A DNA stretch of 64,000 bases from Pseudomonas sp. 10S4. GTDB taxonomy: Bacteria; Pseudomonadota; Gammaproteobacteria; Pseudomonadales; Pseudomonadaceae. The position numbers and the translations under genes were made by a program. Positions 27,474 through 36,999 of the stretch are shown here, in pieces. The DNA lies in assembly GCF_034344865.1 (NCBI RefSeq), contig NZ_CP133774.1, forward strand, positions 2,356,001 to 2,420,000. Direction: 5' to 3'. Every line of letters starts with the position of its first letter. The stretch's first letter is position 1. Below the pieces are notes generated by a model. That model did not search any database. It was not told where the DNA came from and saw only the letters and a program-made list of their open reading frames with translations.

Positions 27474-28587
27474 ACGCCATGTGTTGCAGTTCTGTCACGG
27501 CTATGACGGGCCGTTCCTGGACTGCGCCCGGCAGTACGCCAGCCTGTTCGCGGGGACTGGCTATCGGGTGACTACGGTCTTTTTGACCGGGGCCGCCGAT
27601 GCCGAGGTCGCCGCGGGCTGCGCTTCCGACGAAGTGCTGTTCATGGAATACAGCTCCAAGGCTATTCGTGGCCTGAAGCTGGGCGCCATCGGCGATCTGC
27701 GCAAGATCGCCGCTTCGCGCAATTTCAGCTTCTGTATTGCCCATCGCTTCAAGCCGATCTACATCGCCTTGCTCGGCACTTCGTTGCCGGTGATTGGCGT
27801 GCACCACGCGTTTGGCGATTACAAGCGCGGCACCCGCAGACTGTTCGCGCATATTTTCCGCAAGCGCCTGAGCCTGCTCGGGGTGTCCGATGCGGTGCGC
27901 GACGACATGCGCAAATGCCTGCCGAAATGGCCGGCGGCGCGGATTCAGACGCTCTACAACCGTATCGATGTGCAGTCCTTGCAGGTCAGCCAGGTATCGG
28001 TTCGTGAGGCTCGGGAAACCCTCGGTCTGGCGGCGGATGCCTGGGTGGTCGGCAACGTCGGGCGGCTGCATCCGGACAAGGATCAGGCCACGCTGTTGCA
28101 CGGTTTTGCTGCGGCGTTGCCGGGTTTGCCAGGTAACAGCCAACTGGTGATTCTCGGTTCCGGTCGCCTGGAACAGGACCTCAAGTCGTTGGCCCGCGAA
28201 CTCGGGATCGGCGACCGTGTGCTGTTCCTCGGGCAGGTGCCTGACGCCCGGCGCTACTTCCGGGCTTTCGATGTGTTCGCCTTGAGTTCCGATCACGAAC
28301 CGTTCGGCATGGTGCTGCTCGAAGCCATGGCCGCTGGCGTACCGTTGCTCGCCACCGCGTGCGGTGGGGCGAAGGAAGTGGTTGAAGGTGTGGGCATTCT
28401 GTTCCCGCTGGGCGATGCCGAGCACTTGGCTCAAGGGCTGCAACATTTGGCCGCGATGGATGAGCAGCAACGTCGTCAATGCGCCGAGATGATGCTCGAC
28501 CGTTTGCGAGAGCGCTTCAGCGACCGGGCGGTACGCGACGCTTTCTGGCATTTGCCACACGTTACCGAACTGGCACAGAGGGGCTGA
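27457..28587 (+). CDS. wapH: LPS core glycosyltransferase WapH
   Basis: GT4-family glycosyltransferase, 376 residues, equivalent to PA5004 (WapH), an outer-core glucosyltransferase. Donor-binding motifs: VGNVGRLHPDKDQATLLHGF near 190 and the E-x7-E region HEPFGMVLLEAMAAGVPLLATACGG near 280. It overlaps the carbamoyltransferase by 17 nt and its stop overlaps the next ATG, so the set is an operon. Confidence 0.88.
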   Translation: MTRSAERHVLQFCHGYDGPFLDCARQYASLFAGTGYRVTTVFLTGAADAEVAAGCASDEVLFMEYSSKAIRGLKLGAIGDLRKIAASRNFSFCIAHRFKPIYIALLGTSLPVIGVHHAFGDYKRGTRRLFAHIFRKRLSLLGVSDAVRDDMRKCLPKWPAARIQTLYNRIDVQSLQVSQVSVREARETLGLAADAWVVGNVGRLHPDKDQATLLHGFAAALPGLPGNSQLVILGSGRLEQDLKSLARELGIGDRVLFLGQVPDARRYFRAFDVFALSSDHEPFGMVLLEAMAAGVPLLATACGGAKEVVEGVGILFPLGDAEHLAQGLQHLAAMDEQQRRQCAEMMLDRLRERFSDRAVRDAFWHLPHVTELAQRG

Positions 28588-29483
28588 TGCTCAACCGATT
28601 TCAAGGCTGGCGCGAACGAGGCTGGGCGTCGGTTGACGCCTCGACGTATGCCGATGCCTGGCAGCGTTTTGGCGGCAGCGTCGCCACTCATCCGCTGGTG
28701 GTCGAACGCTTGGCGCAGTTGGCCGGGATCCCGGTGCGTTACCTGGCCTGGGAGCAGGATGGCGAAGTCAAAGCCGCGATTGCGACCTGGGGTCGCGACC
28801 TGGCGCTGTCCAAGGATGTGCTCAAACGCAGTGGCAAGAAAGGCCTGTTCGACCTTGGCAATGCCGAGCTGATCCTGCCGGCCGCCGCCGATGCCCAGGC
28901 ACCCTTGCGTCATCGCGGGCGCTATTTATCAGCGCTGAACGAAGGTCGCTTCACCGGCATCAAGTTGCAAACCGAGCAACTGGCCATGGCCCGGACCCCG
29001 GAAGAACTGTCGAAGAAGTTTCGCTACAACCAGCGCCGCGAACTGCGTCTGCTGGAAGAGGCGGGCGGAGTGGTGCGGCCGGTGTCCGAGTTTTCCAGTG
29101 CCGAATTAGCGGCGATCTACTGCGACTTGTTCCAGCGCCGCTGGGGTTTCCCTGCCACCGGTGCGACGCGCATGGGCGAGGTGATCGAGTTGCTGCGCGA
29201 GCTGCTGATCGGCTCGGTGATTTTCCTCAACGATGCGCCGATTGCGATTCAACTGGTGTACCGGGTTGAAGCGCCTGCGTGGATCAGCGTCGAGTACATC
29301 AATGGTGGCGTCGACCCTGAAACCCGCGAATTCAGCCCAGGCAGCGTGCTGAGTTTTCTCAACACCCAAAGCGCCTGGGAACACGCACGAGCCCTGGATA
29401 AGCCGCTGAGGTTTTCCTTCGGTCGGGCCGACCGTGAATACAAGGACCGCTGGTGCAATCCTGTGCCGGTCTTCACCGTATGA
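28587..29483 (+). CDS. Mig-14 family protein
   Basis: 298 residues from ATG 28587. Equivalent to PA5003, of the Mig-14 family with a GNAT-like fold; in Salmonella Mig-14 aids resistance to antimicrobial peptides. Visible signature: FRYNQRRELRLLEEAGG near 155 and the C-terminal FSFGRADREYKDRWCNP. An upstream in-frame extension is rejected because it would overlap wapH by 108 nt. It joins wapH by a TGATG junction and dnpA by ATGA. The biochemical activity is unknown; an acyl- or aminoacyl-transfer role is possible. Confidence 0.85.
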   Translation: MLNRFQGWRERGWASVDASTYADAWQRFGGSVATHPLVVERLAQLAGIPVRYLAWEQDGEVKAAIATWGRDLALSKDVLKRSGKKGLFDLGNAELILPAAADAQAPLRHRGRYLSALNEGRFTGIKLQTEQLAMARTPEELSKKFRYNQRRELRLLEEAGGVVRPVSEFSSAELAAIYCDLFQRRWGFPATGATRMGEVIELLRELLIGSVIFLNDAPIAIQLVYRVEAPAWISVEYINGGVDPETREFSPGSVLSFLNTQSAWEHARALDKPLRFSFGRADREYKDRWCNPVPVFTV

Positions 29484-30922
29484 GCCAACCCATGAGTCGC
29501 AAACAGCAACTGCTCAAGCGTCACCGTCGCACCAAACGCCTCGGCCTGCTGATAGCGCTGGTGCTGTTGATTGGCATTGGCATGCTGGTGGCCTGGTGGT
29601 TGCCGCTGGTGCTCGCGGTTTTGGGCTGGATCGCTCACGAGGCGTGGTTCGCCGACCATTTGTTCTATTCGCCGAAAGACGATTATCAGTACAGCTTCCC
29701 GCCCTACACCCAGCGGCCCAAGGTTCATCTGGTGGGCGAGCATTTGCGGCTGGACGAAGGCGTCATGCTGGTCGACGACGCCACGCTGGTGTTGGCGTTG
29801 CAGGTAAAAAGCACTTGGTTGGGCCGTTTTATCGACCCGGTGGTTGAGCTGGCTGGGGGCAACAACCCGGATCGGCAAACCTTCGAGCGTGGGGTGAATG
29901 GCCTGCGCTACCTGAACCTCACTGGTCAGGCGCACGTTCTATCCCAGGGCCAACTGCGCTTGCGCGGGCGCTTCTGCCGGATTTCTGGCGAGCCGGTGCT
30001 CTGGGCTTTTGAACAGCCGGATTATCACCGTCAGCGGGTGATGGTCATCGCGCCACACGCCGACGATGCCGAACTGGCGGCCTACGGTTTGTACAGCCAG
30101 GCCAATGAGGCCTGGATTGTCACCCTGACGGCTGGCGAGATCGAAGCCGAGCACTATCAGCAGTTTGGGCTGAACAAGGTCGAAGCGGCGCGTCTCAAGG
30201 GCCGTCTGCGCACCTGGGACAGCATCGCGGTACCGCGCTGGGCCGGAGTGCCAGAAGCGCATTGCGTGCAACTGGGTTATTTCTGTCTGCAACTGGCGGC
30301 CATGAAAGCGGCGCCGTCGCAGCCGATGGGGTCGCGAGAGGCGGAGTTGAATGACACCCGCCTGTTTCGCCAGTTGAACCCGTTTGCCTTGCCCGGTGAT
30401 GCCGACGGTGCGCCGACCTGGAACAATTTGCTGGCCGACCTGCGCGAAGTGTTGCTGCGAGCACGCCCGGACGTCATCGTGCTGCCGCATCCGACCCTCG
30501 ATCCGCATCCCGACCATATCTGCGCTCAAGAGGCGGTACTCGAAGCTTTGAAAGGCCTGGACTGGCAGCCAACCCTGCTCGGCTATGCCAATCATCTGCA
30601 TGACAATGATCGCTGGCCGATGGGCGATGCCGGCCATGGCATCGCGCTGCCCCCGGCGTTCGATTCGAGTCTGGCAATGCATCCTTGCTGCTTGCCGATG
30701 TCCCTGGAGCAACAGCGCGACAAGGCCATGGCATTGGGTATGATGCATGACCTGCAACCGCCCATGCCGTTCAAGCGACGTTTGCGTCGCTGGATACAAC
30801 GACTGCTGGCCGGGCGGGTCCCGCCAACCTATGGCGAGAACGAGTTCTTCCGAAAAGCCGTCAGGCGCCATGAATTGTTTTGGGTTTTGAAGCATAACGA
30901 TACATCTACACCGCAAAAATGA
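29480..30922 (+). CDS. dnpA: PIG-L family de-N-acetylase DnpA
   Basis: 480 residues, equivalent to PA5002 (DnpA), linked in P. aeruginosa to fluoroquinolone tolerance. A positively charged N-terminus (RKQQLLKRHRRTKR) precedes a transmembrane segment at ~25-50. The catalytic domain has the PIG-L zinc motif APHADDAEL (~192) and a second ligand region LPHPTLDPHPDH (~340). It probably removes an acetyl group from a core or O-antigen amino sugar at the inner membrane. A second Met lies 4 codons downstream. Confidence 0.9.
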   Translation: MSQPMSRKQQLLKRHRRTKRLGLLIALVLLIGIGMLVAWWLPLVLAVLGWIAHEAWFADHLFYSPKDDYQYSFPPYTQRPKVHLVGEHLRLDEGVMLVDDATLVLALQVKSTWLGRFIDPVVELAGGNNPDRQTFERGVNGLRYLNLTGQAHVLSQGQLRLRGRFCRISGEPVLWAFEQPDYHRQRVMVIAPHADDAELAAYGLYSQANEAWIVTLTAGEIEAEHYQQFGLNKVEAARLKGRLRTWDSIAVPRWAGVPEAHCVQLGYFCLQLAAMKAAPSQPMGSREAELNDTRLFRQLNPFALPGDADGAPTWNNLLADLREVLLRARPDVIVLPHPTLDPHPDHICAQEAVLEALKGLDWQPTLLGYANHLHDNDRWPMGDAGHGIALPPAFDSSLAMHPCCLPMSLEQQRDKAMALGMMHDLQPPMPFKRRLRRWIQRLLAGRVPPTYGENEFFRKAVRRHELFWVLKHNDTSTPQK

Positions 30923-30978
30923 AGCACGACGCGGTTTAGCATGTCGGCAATTTAACCAGCCGCAGTGAAGTACCTGTG

Positions 30979-31893
30979 ATGAGTCCATGTCCGCGTATTC
31001 TTTTTCTGATTCCTTATTTTGGCCAATGGCCATTTTGGATGCCGTTCTTTCTGGAGAGTTGCAGGCGCAATACGGACATTGACTGGTTGTTGTTCAGTGA
31101 CTGCGGCATTCCCGAGAACCTGCCGCCCAACGTCACTGTCGAGACCATGAGCTTCGGCGATTACTGTGGGCTGGTGTCCCGGCGCTTGAATATCGACTTT
31201 GCGCCCGATGCGGCTTACAAGCTGTGCGACATCAAACCGGCGCTGGGACACATCCACGCCGACCGCCTGCAAGGCTATGATTTCTGGGCGTTCGGCGATA
31301 TTGATCTGGTGTATGGTGACCTGCGCAGTTATTTCACCCCGGATCGGCTAGCTGCGTGTGACCTGTTTTCCACCCATGAGCGCAGGGTCGCAGGGCATCT
31401 GTGCCTGATGCGCAATACCGCGCGCAAGCGCGAGGTGTTCATGCAGATCAAGGGTTGGCAAAAGCGCTTTACCGATCATGAACATCACGCGCTGGACGAG
31501 GGGGCCTTCAGCCGCATCTTCCTCTGGCGCAAGAATTTGCCCGAGCCTTTGTTCACGTTTGTGGGCAAGTTCAATCCGTGGCGTCGTCGCAGCGAGTTCA
31601 TCGAGGCATTCAGCACGCCGGGTGGCTGTATCAAGTGGCACGACGGCACGGATGATTTTCCGCACCAGTGGAATTGGCGCAATGGCTGTTTGAGCAATGA
31701 TCGCGATGGCGATCGCCGGTTTCCGTATTTCCACTTTGTTTGCTGGAAACGCAACGAGTGGTCACGGTTGCCCCAACCCGATCCGGCCGAGGTCAGGCGC
31801 ATCGCCGCTGACCCGGCCTGGGTCATCGATGCAACTGGTTTCCACGGGGAGAGTTATGAGTCAACGGTCAAAGGTCCTGCAGCTGCAGCCTGA
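30979..31893 (+). CDS. DUF6625 glycosyltransferase-like protein
   Basis: 304 residues. Starts PRILFLIPYFGQWPFWMPFFLESC and has a DxD-type metal/nucleotide-sugar motif in FGDIDLVYGD (~110). A second conserved stretch is KWHDGTDDF (~220). I recall this as the DUF6625 family found in LPS and capsule loci. It probably transfers a sugar, but this is inferred from the motif and neighbours. Its 3' end overlaps ssg by 38 nt, so the two are coupled. The ATG at 30979 is favoured over the adjacent GTG. Confidence 0.75.
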   Translation: MSPCPRILFLIPYFGQWPFWMPFFLESCRRNTDIDWLLFSDCGIPENLPPNVTVETMSFGDYCGLVSRRLNIDFAPDAAYKLCDIKPALGHIHADRLQGYDFWAFGDIDLVYGDLRSYFTPDRLAACDLFSTHERRVAGHLCLMRNTARKREVFMQIKGWQKRFTDHEHHALDEGAFSRIFLWRKNLPEPLFTFVGKFNPWRRRSEFIEAFSTPGGCIKWHDGTDDFPHQWNWRNGCLSNDRDGDRRFPYFHFVCWKRNEWSRLPQPDPAEVRRIAADPAWVIDATGFHGESYESTVKGPAAAA

Positions 31894-33010
31894 CTACAAC
31901 GTCAAAGCCCATGATTTTGCCGACCTTGCAGAGCAGATCGTCAAGGCGCTGCCAAGCGATCGCTATGAGGTCACCGCGGCGTTCCTGCGTGGCAAGCCCG
32001 GGCCTGGCGAGGCGGTGAGCCGTGCCGGCCGTTCGGTGTATTTCGAGTTTTCCGACAAGTCCCTCAAGGGTATGCGCTTGCGCGCAATGTGGCAGTTGTA
32101 CAAGTTCTGCCGCGCTGAGAAGTTCGACGTGGTGATCTGCAACCGCTTCAAACCGGTGAATATGATGCTGACGCTCAACCGGTGGCTGAAAGTGCCGCTG
32201 TGCATCGGCATCTCCCACGGTTTCGGCGAGTACGATCGGTTCTACCGGCGTCGCCAAACCCAACGCCTGATCGATCGCCACTGGCGCTTCGTCGGCGTCT
32301 CGCCGGCGGTCAAACAGTACCTGCTGGACTGCGACTGCGGCTTTACCGACCCGAACACCTACGCCATTACCAACGCCATCGACATCGAGCAGGCCGAAGG
32401 CTTGCAACACAGCCGCGAGCGCGCTCGTGAGTTGTTGGGGATCGATCCGTCGGTACGGCTGATCGGCGCGCTGGGCCGTTTGGTGTCGGTCAAGGGGCAC
32501 ACCTACCTGTTGCAGGCTTTTGCTGCGCTCAAGGACAAATACCCGAACAGCCATCTGGCGATCATCGGTGCCGGCCGCGAAGAGTCGAAACTGGCGGCCG
32601 AGATCGAACGTCTTGGCCTGACTGGCCGTGCGCACCTGTTGGGCTTCAAGGAAATCGCCTTGCAGTACATTCGCGCGTTCGATATCTGGACCATGCCGTC
32701 CCTGGCCGAAGGCCTTGGTCTGGCGCTGCTCGAAGGCATGAGCGGGCACCTGCCGGTCATCGCCTCGAACGTGCCGGCGATGCTGCCTCTGATCGAGGGC
32801 GCCGGAGGTCTGACGATTACGCCAAAGGATGTGCCGAGCCTGATCGCGGCGCTGGATAACTACCTCGCCCTGTCGGACGACGACCTCAAGGCCAAGGGCG
32901 AACAGGCGTTTCGTTATCTGCAGAAAGAACACGACATCGAGGTGTTCCGTCAGGAGTACCTGAACCTGATCGACTCCGGCCTGGAACAGGCCCGCAAGGA
33001 ACAAAAATGA
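31856..33010 (+). CDS. ssg: Glycosyltransferase Ssg (outer core / O-antigen)
   Basis: GT4-family glycosyltransferase, 384 residues from ATG 31856 (MSQRSKVLQLQPDYNVKAHDF) with a GGGGAGAG ribosome site. It matches PA5001 (Ssg). In P. aeruginosa, loss of ssg alters LPS, motility and phage sensitivity. Donor motifs: IGALGRLVSVKGHTYLL (~200) and the SLAEGLGLALLEGMSG region (~283). Its C-terminus overlaps wapR by 4 nt. Confidence 0.88.
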   Translation: MSQRSKVLQLQPDYNVKAHDFADLAEQIVKALPSDRYEVTAAFLRGKPGPGEAVSRAGRSVYFEFSDKSLKGMRLRAMWQLYKFCRAEKFDVVICNRFKPVNMMLTLNRWLKVPLCIGISHGFGEYDRFYRRRQTQRLIDRHWRFVGVSPAVKQYLLDCDCGFTDPNTYAITNAIDIEQAEGLQHSRERARELLGIDPSVRLIGALGRLVSVKGHTYLLQAFAALKDKYPNSHLAIIGAGREESKLAAEIERLGLTGRAHLLGFKEIALQYIRAFDIWTMPSLAEGLGLALLEGMSGHLPVIASNVPAMLPLIEGAGGLTITPKDVPSLIAALDNYLALSDDDLKAKGEQAFRYLQKEHDIEVFRQEYLNLIDSGLEQARKEQK

Positions 33011-33891
33011 ACGACGCGCAGCCAATCGTTACCGTCATCATCGCGTCGTACAACCACGCTCCCTATATCGAGGAAAGCATCCTCAGTGTCCTCAATCAGA
33101 CCTACTCGAACATCGAGTTGCTGGTGGTCGATGACGGCTCCAAGGACGACAGCGTCGAGCGCATCAAGGTGTTACAGGCACAGCACGGCTTCGATTTCCG
33201 TGTTCAGCAGAATCAGGGGCTGACCAACACGCTCAATGGTGCGATCGCTCGCTCAAAAGGCAGCCTGATCGTGCCGTTCGGTTCCGATGACATCATGTTG
33301 CCGGAGCGCATCGCGACCCAAGTTGCGTACATGGACGGCAAGCCCGAGGTTGGTATTTGTGCCGGCAACATCGAACTGATCGACGCCGACGGCAATCTGT
33401 ACCCGGAGAAGCGCCAGCGCCGGGATGTGCCGTTTCGTCGTCTGGACTTTGATGACATGTTCCTGGAACGCAAGCCCTACCCGCCGGCGCCGACCCTGAT
33501 GATCCGCCGCGAGGCGCTGGACAAGGTGGGCGGGTTTGATCCGAATATCCGTCTGGAAGACCTGCTGATCGAGCTGAAGGTGACTCATGCCGGTTACTTC
33601 ATCGACGGCCTGAATGTATTGATGGCGCGCTATCGCAAGCACGCCACCAACTCCTACAAGAACCATCGCTTCATGATCGACAACATCCTGCGCTCCTACG
33701 CGTTGTTCAACGATCATCCGCTGTACGACGAGGTACGCTACAAGTTCCTCAGTTCGATGTTCCTGAAAACCGCCAATCGCGATCGCAAACTGGCGCGGGA
33801 ACTGCTGGCGCAGATCCCGCTCAAGGCCTGGAACAAGAAGACTTGGCGTGGGCTGGGCCGACTCTACTTCTCGCCCCTGGAAAAAGACTGA
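33007..33891 (+). CDS. wapR: Outer-core rhamnosyltransferase WapR (GT2)
   Basis: GT2-family glycosyltransferase, 294 residues. Motifs: VTVIIASYNHAPYIEESI at the N-terminus, LLVVDDGSKDDS (~40) and the metal site FGSDDIMLP (~93). It corresponds to PA5000 (WapR), an alpha-1,3-rhamnosyltransferase that makes the core glycoform accepting O antigen. The exact sugar in this strain is unknown. Convergent with the acyltransferase, with only 25 nt between stops. Confidence 0.8.
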   Translation: MNDAQPIVTVIIASYNHAPYIEESILSVLNQTYSNIELLVVDDGSKDDSVERIKVLQAQHGFDFRVQQNQGLTNTLNGAIARSKGSLIVPFGSDDIMLPERIATQVAYMDGKPEVGICAGNIELIDADGNLYPEKRQRRDVPFRRLDFDDMFLERKPYPPAPTLMIRREALDKVGGFDPNIRLEDLLIELKVTHAGYFIDGLNVLMARYRKHATNSYKNHRFMIDNILRSYALFNDHPLYDEVRYKFLSSMFLKTANRDRKLARELLAQIPLKAWNKKTWRGLGRLYFSPLEKD

Positions 33892-33916
33892 CGGCTATCT
33901 CAAGGGTCGCTCGTGC

Positions 33917-35134
33917 TTAACGAGCGATCTTTTCCTTCAGGCTCTTGTCCGCGTTTTTGCCCTGGCGCAGCCACTGCAAGACTTTCTTGCCAGCGGTAAT
34001 TCCCGGTTTTTCGATGTACAGGAATGTCATGCTGCTGATGATGATCAGCAGGCATGCGCACAGGGCCATCAACGGCAGGAAGGTCCAGGTTTCACGGGTA
34101 TCGATAGGTAGTAGATGTGGCAGACGCTGCACCAACAGCCAAAGTACGAAACCGTGCAGCAGGTAGGTGCTGTAGCTGATTTCTCCCAGCCAGCGAATGC
34201 TGCGTGGTTTTAGGGCGCCGAACAGCGTATTGCCTGACGCGACGATGACGAAAAACGACGAGAGCAGAAGCAGTGGCATCAAGCTGAACGCACGATCGAA
34301 TGCGATGAACGCAATGATCAACGCCAGCAAGGCAATGATGCCGGCCAGTCGCGTTTGACTCCAGGCCACCAGATGCGGCCGGCGAACCCAGTACGCGGCA
34401 CCGATGCCGCCGAGGAAGCTGGACAGAAAGTGCTTCTTGAGCGAGTGTTCCCAGCCAACCAACTGATACAGGGCGTAAATGCCGATCAGGCATAGCACCA
34501 CTTGCAGCCAGTTACCGCGATAGACGAACACCATGGCGGCCAGCGGCAGCGCCAGATAGAAGAACACCTCGTAACCCAGAGTCCAGGTGACGTTGGAGAT
34601 CAGCATGCCGGTCTGGTGATACTGGTTGACGTCCGGTCGCTCGAAGGTCAACCAGGACAGAATCTGGCTGACGAGCTGCATGCCAGGCTCCTTCAGCTCC
34701 CAGTTCTGCAGATGGAATACCGAGATAAACACAATCAGCATCAGCGGCAAATACAACGGGTAGAGGCGAAACACCCGGGAGACCGCAAACGCCAGCCAGT
34801 CGTGTTCACGACCTTGGCTGAGTAACCGGCTCCAGAACAGAAAACCGGTGATCATGAAAAACAGCGCAACGCTGCCCTGGCCGAGCTGTGAATAGAAGTT
34901 GCTCGGTGGGAAATCAATCACGCCGGTGCGCAAGAAAATCCAGGTAATGATCGAGTGGTGAATGAACACACCAAAGGCCAGATAGCCACGCAGGCCGTCG
35001 ATGCTGGCGTAACGACTTTCACCTGAATGTTGCAGGTGTCGGGCGATTTTCGGTACGGCCCGCAACAGCAATGCTGAGGTCGCGATGGCCAGCAAGTAGG
35101 CGACCAGCGCAATGAGGGGGTTAGTTTCGGTCAT
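33917..35134 (-). CDS. OafA/YrhL-type membrane acyltransferase
   Basis: Acyltransferase-3 family, 405 residues with about ten transmembrane segments. Signature SIDGLRGYLAFGVFIHHS (~45), where the His is catalytic in the family, plus YEVFFYLALPL. Such enzymes O-acetylate or otherwise acylate surface sugars. ATG at 35134 overlaps the stop of the ligase-kinase gene (TGATG), so the two are co-translated. It probably decorates core or O antigen; substrate unknown. Confidence 0.88.
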   Translation of the reverse strand: MTETNPLIALVAYLLAIATSALLLRAVPKIARHLQHSGESRYASIDGLRGYLAFGVFIHHSIITWIFLRTGVIDFPPSNFYSQLGQGSVALFFMITGFLFWSRLLSQGREHDWLAFAVSRVFRLYPLYLPLMLIVFISVFHLQNWELKEPGMQLVSQILSWLTFERPDVNQYHQTGMLISNVTWTLGYEVFFYLALPLAAMVFVYRGNWLQVVLCLIGIYALYQLVGWEHSLKKHFLSSFLGGIGAAYWVRRPHLVAWSQTRLAGIIALLALIIAFIAFDRAFSLMPLLLLSSFFVIVASGNTLFGALKPRSIRWLGEISYSTYLLHGFVLWLLVQRLPHLLPIDTRETWTFLPLMALCACLLIIISSMTFLYIEKPGITAGKKVLQWLRQGKNADKSLKEKIAR

Positions 35135-36999
35135 CAATGAGCCTTGGCCGAACTGCTGACGGCCAGCACTTGACGGTGCAGGTTACTTACGGCGGATTTT
35201 GACGCCGTCACGGCGTATCCCTGGAGCAGTGCTTCGAAATGATCCTCGAACAACCAGCGCCGGTCCACTGTGTAGCGTTGCATGTGCCGCAAATTGCGTT
35301 GGCGCAGCGACAGACTCAAGGATGACGGGTAGATGCGCATATCCGCCAGATCGATCAGGCCGAACTCGCCATCCTCCAGCACCAGTACGTTCCCCAGGTG
35401 CAGCGAGCGGAAGTACACGCCTTGTTCATGCAACAGCGCCATGAACTTGCCGAAACGCTCTACCAGCGCCTGACGCACCGCAGGAGCCGTTATCCCTTGC
35501 AAGACCTGCCGCAGGGTATTTCCCGACAACGGCGAGTACTGCACTGCACTGCTGCCGTCTTCGAGGCGATACAGGTTCAGGGTCTGTGGGGTGGGAATGC
35601 CCATATTGCGCAATTGTTCGCTGTTGACGGCAAAGCGTTCGGAGTAGGGGTTGAAGCTGCCCGAGGTGTACCAGCGACGACGACGAAACAGCTTGAGGAA
35701 GCTGCCGTCCGTCAGGCGCAGGACCTTGGGGCCCAGGCCATCTTCCTCGATCACTTGGGCGTTCGCGGTCAGTTGCTGCATCACAGTCGGTGTCAGCGTC
35801 TTGACTGGCCTGGCCAGTAAGCGTCGGGCGCGTTGGTTGATGCTCAGTGCGGCGATCAGCGCCAAAGGAATCCACAGCAGGAACCAGTGCTCCTTGGGTC
35901 TTGAGATGATCCCGCCGCCTTCTGTCAGGCCGGCACCGATGCCGAATATCAGCCAGGTCGAGGCGACGATAAACAGAGGTTGTACGCGATACCGCCAGCT
36001 ACTGAACAGGGCCCATGCCTGAAAGAAAAGCCACGGTATAAACCCGAAAATGCCGACGTAATACAGCACGCCCAAGGCAAAGCTATGGGGCTCCTGCAAG
36101 GTGTAACCGATGCCGGCATCGATAGTGAGGCTAGCGTTGAAACCATGGCCGATCCATGGATGTTCGGCGATTCTTTGCAGTGCCAGCTGCCAGATTTCGA
36201 AGCGATAGGAGTCGCCTCGTTGAGTGATCATCTGTAAAAACAACACGGCAACGGCGGTTCCGCTGACGAATAGCAAACTCAGCAGCACGACAGACCGTCG
36301 GTTCCAGCAGATAAAACTGAGCCATAGCGCCGCCAGCGTCAGGGCTACAAGTGGGGTTCTGGAGCCAGTGGCAATTACCGCAGCAAACATGATGACCATC
36401 GCCGGAAGGCTGAGCCAGAGCATCTGGCGACGCTTGCAGGTCATGCTCATGCTCAACCAGTAAGCGCAGAAGAAGCCGAAGACGTGGGAGCTGAGCAGCG
36501 GGTTGTCGAACGCGCCGCCACCGATCAGGCGCATGCCCGGCTGATAGATATGGGCAAACATGAACAGGTTGTAGACCGAAGCGATCAAACCGACCATTGC
36601 GGCACTGAACAGCAAGGGCTGGATGATTTCACTGCGGTGGCGCACCAACAAGTAGCACCCGGCAAACAGCAGCAGCGTATGAAGCACTGGCTTGAACTGG
36701 CTGGCGGCGCTTTCGTCATCCGGTGGCCCCCAGCCCAGGCTCAGCATGGCCCAGGCGGCGAACAGCAGCAGCGCAATGAAAACCGGCTCGCGCAGCAGCT
36801 CCTTGAGCTCCCGTGGACGCAGGCAAAGGGCAATCAGCGATGGAATGCTGAACAAACCGTAAAACAGTTTGTGGCTTATGTTGCGTCCCGGCAGAAAAAA
36901 CAACGCGCACAGGAGCAAGAAATAGCCGAGTGGAAGAATCCACAGGCAAATGAAATCGAAGATTCGATTGGTCGTGCTATTGAAACCGCTGAGTTGCAT
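35134..36999 (-). CDS. waaL: Bifunctional O-antigen ligase (WaaL) / kinase fusion
   Basis: About 621 residues in one unbroken frame. Residues ~1-390 are a polytopic Wzy_C/WaaL domain (about ten membrane segments) with the loop LQEPHSFALGVLYYVG that carries the conserved His of O-antigen ligases. It joins O antigen to the lipid A-core at the periplasmic face. Residues ~395-620 are a cytoplasmic InaA-like kinase domain with SLHLGNVLVLEDGEFGLIDLADMR; both the loop and metal-site Asp motifs are visible. In P. aeruginosa these are separate genes. Start ATG 36999 (MQLSGFN) is the last before the first membrane segment; its ribosome site is weak. Divergent from msbA. Confidence 0.88.
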   Translation of the reverse strand: MQLSGFNSTTNRIFDFICLWILPLGYFLLLCALFFLPGRNISHKLFYGLFSIPSLIALCLRPRELKELLREPVFIALLLFAAWAMLSLGWGPPDDESAASQFKPVLHTLLLFAGCYLLVRHRSEIIQPLLFSAAMVGLIASVYNLFMFAHIYQPGMRLIGGGAFDNPLLSSHVFGFFCAYWLSMSMTCKRRQMLWLSLPAMVIMFAAVIATGSRTPLVALTLAALWLSFICWNRRSVVLLSLLFVSGTAVAVLFLQMITQRGDSYRFEIWQLALQRIAEHPWIGHGFNASLTIDAGIGYTLQEPHSFALGVLYYVGIFGFIPWLFFQAWALFSSWRYRVQPLFIVASTWLIFGIGAGLTEGGGIISRPKEHWFLLWIPLALIAALSINQRARRLLARPVKTLTPTVMQQLTANAQVIEEDGLGPKVLRLTDGSFLKLFRRRRWYTSGSFNPYSERFAVNSEQLRNMGIPTPQTLNLYRLEDGSSAVQYSPLSGNTLRQVLQGITAPAVRQALVERFGKFMALLHEQGVYFRSLHLGNVLVLEDGEFGLIDLADMRIYPSSLSLSLRQRNLRHMQRYTVDRRWLFEDHFEALLQGYAVTASKSAVSNLHRQVLAVSSSAKAH

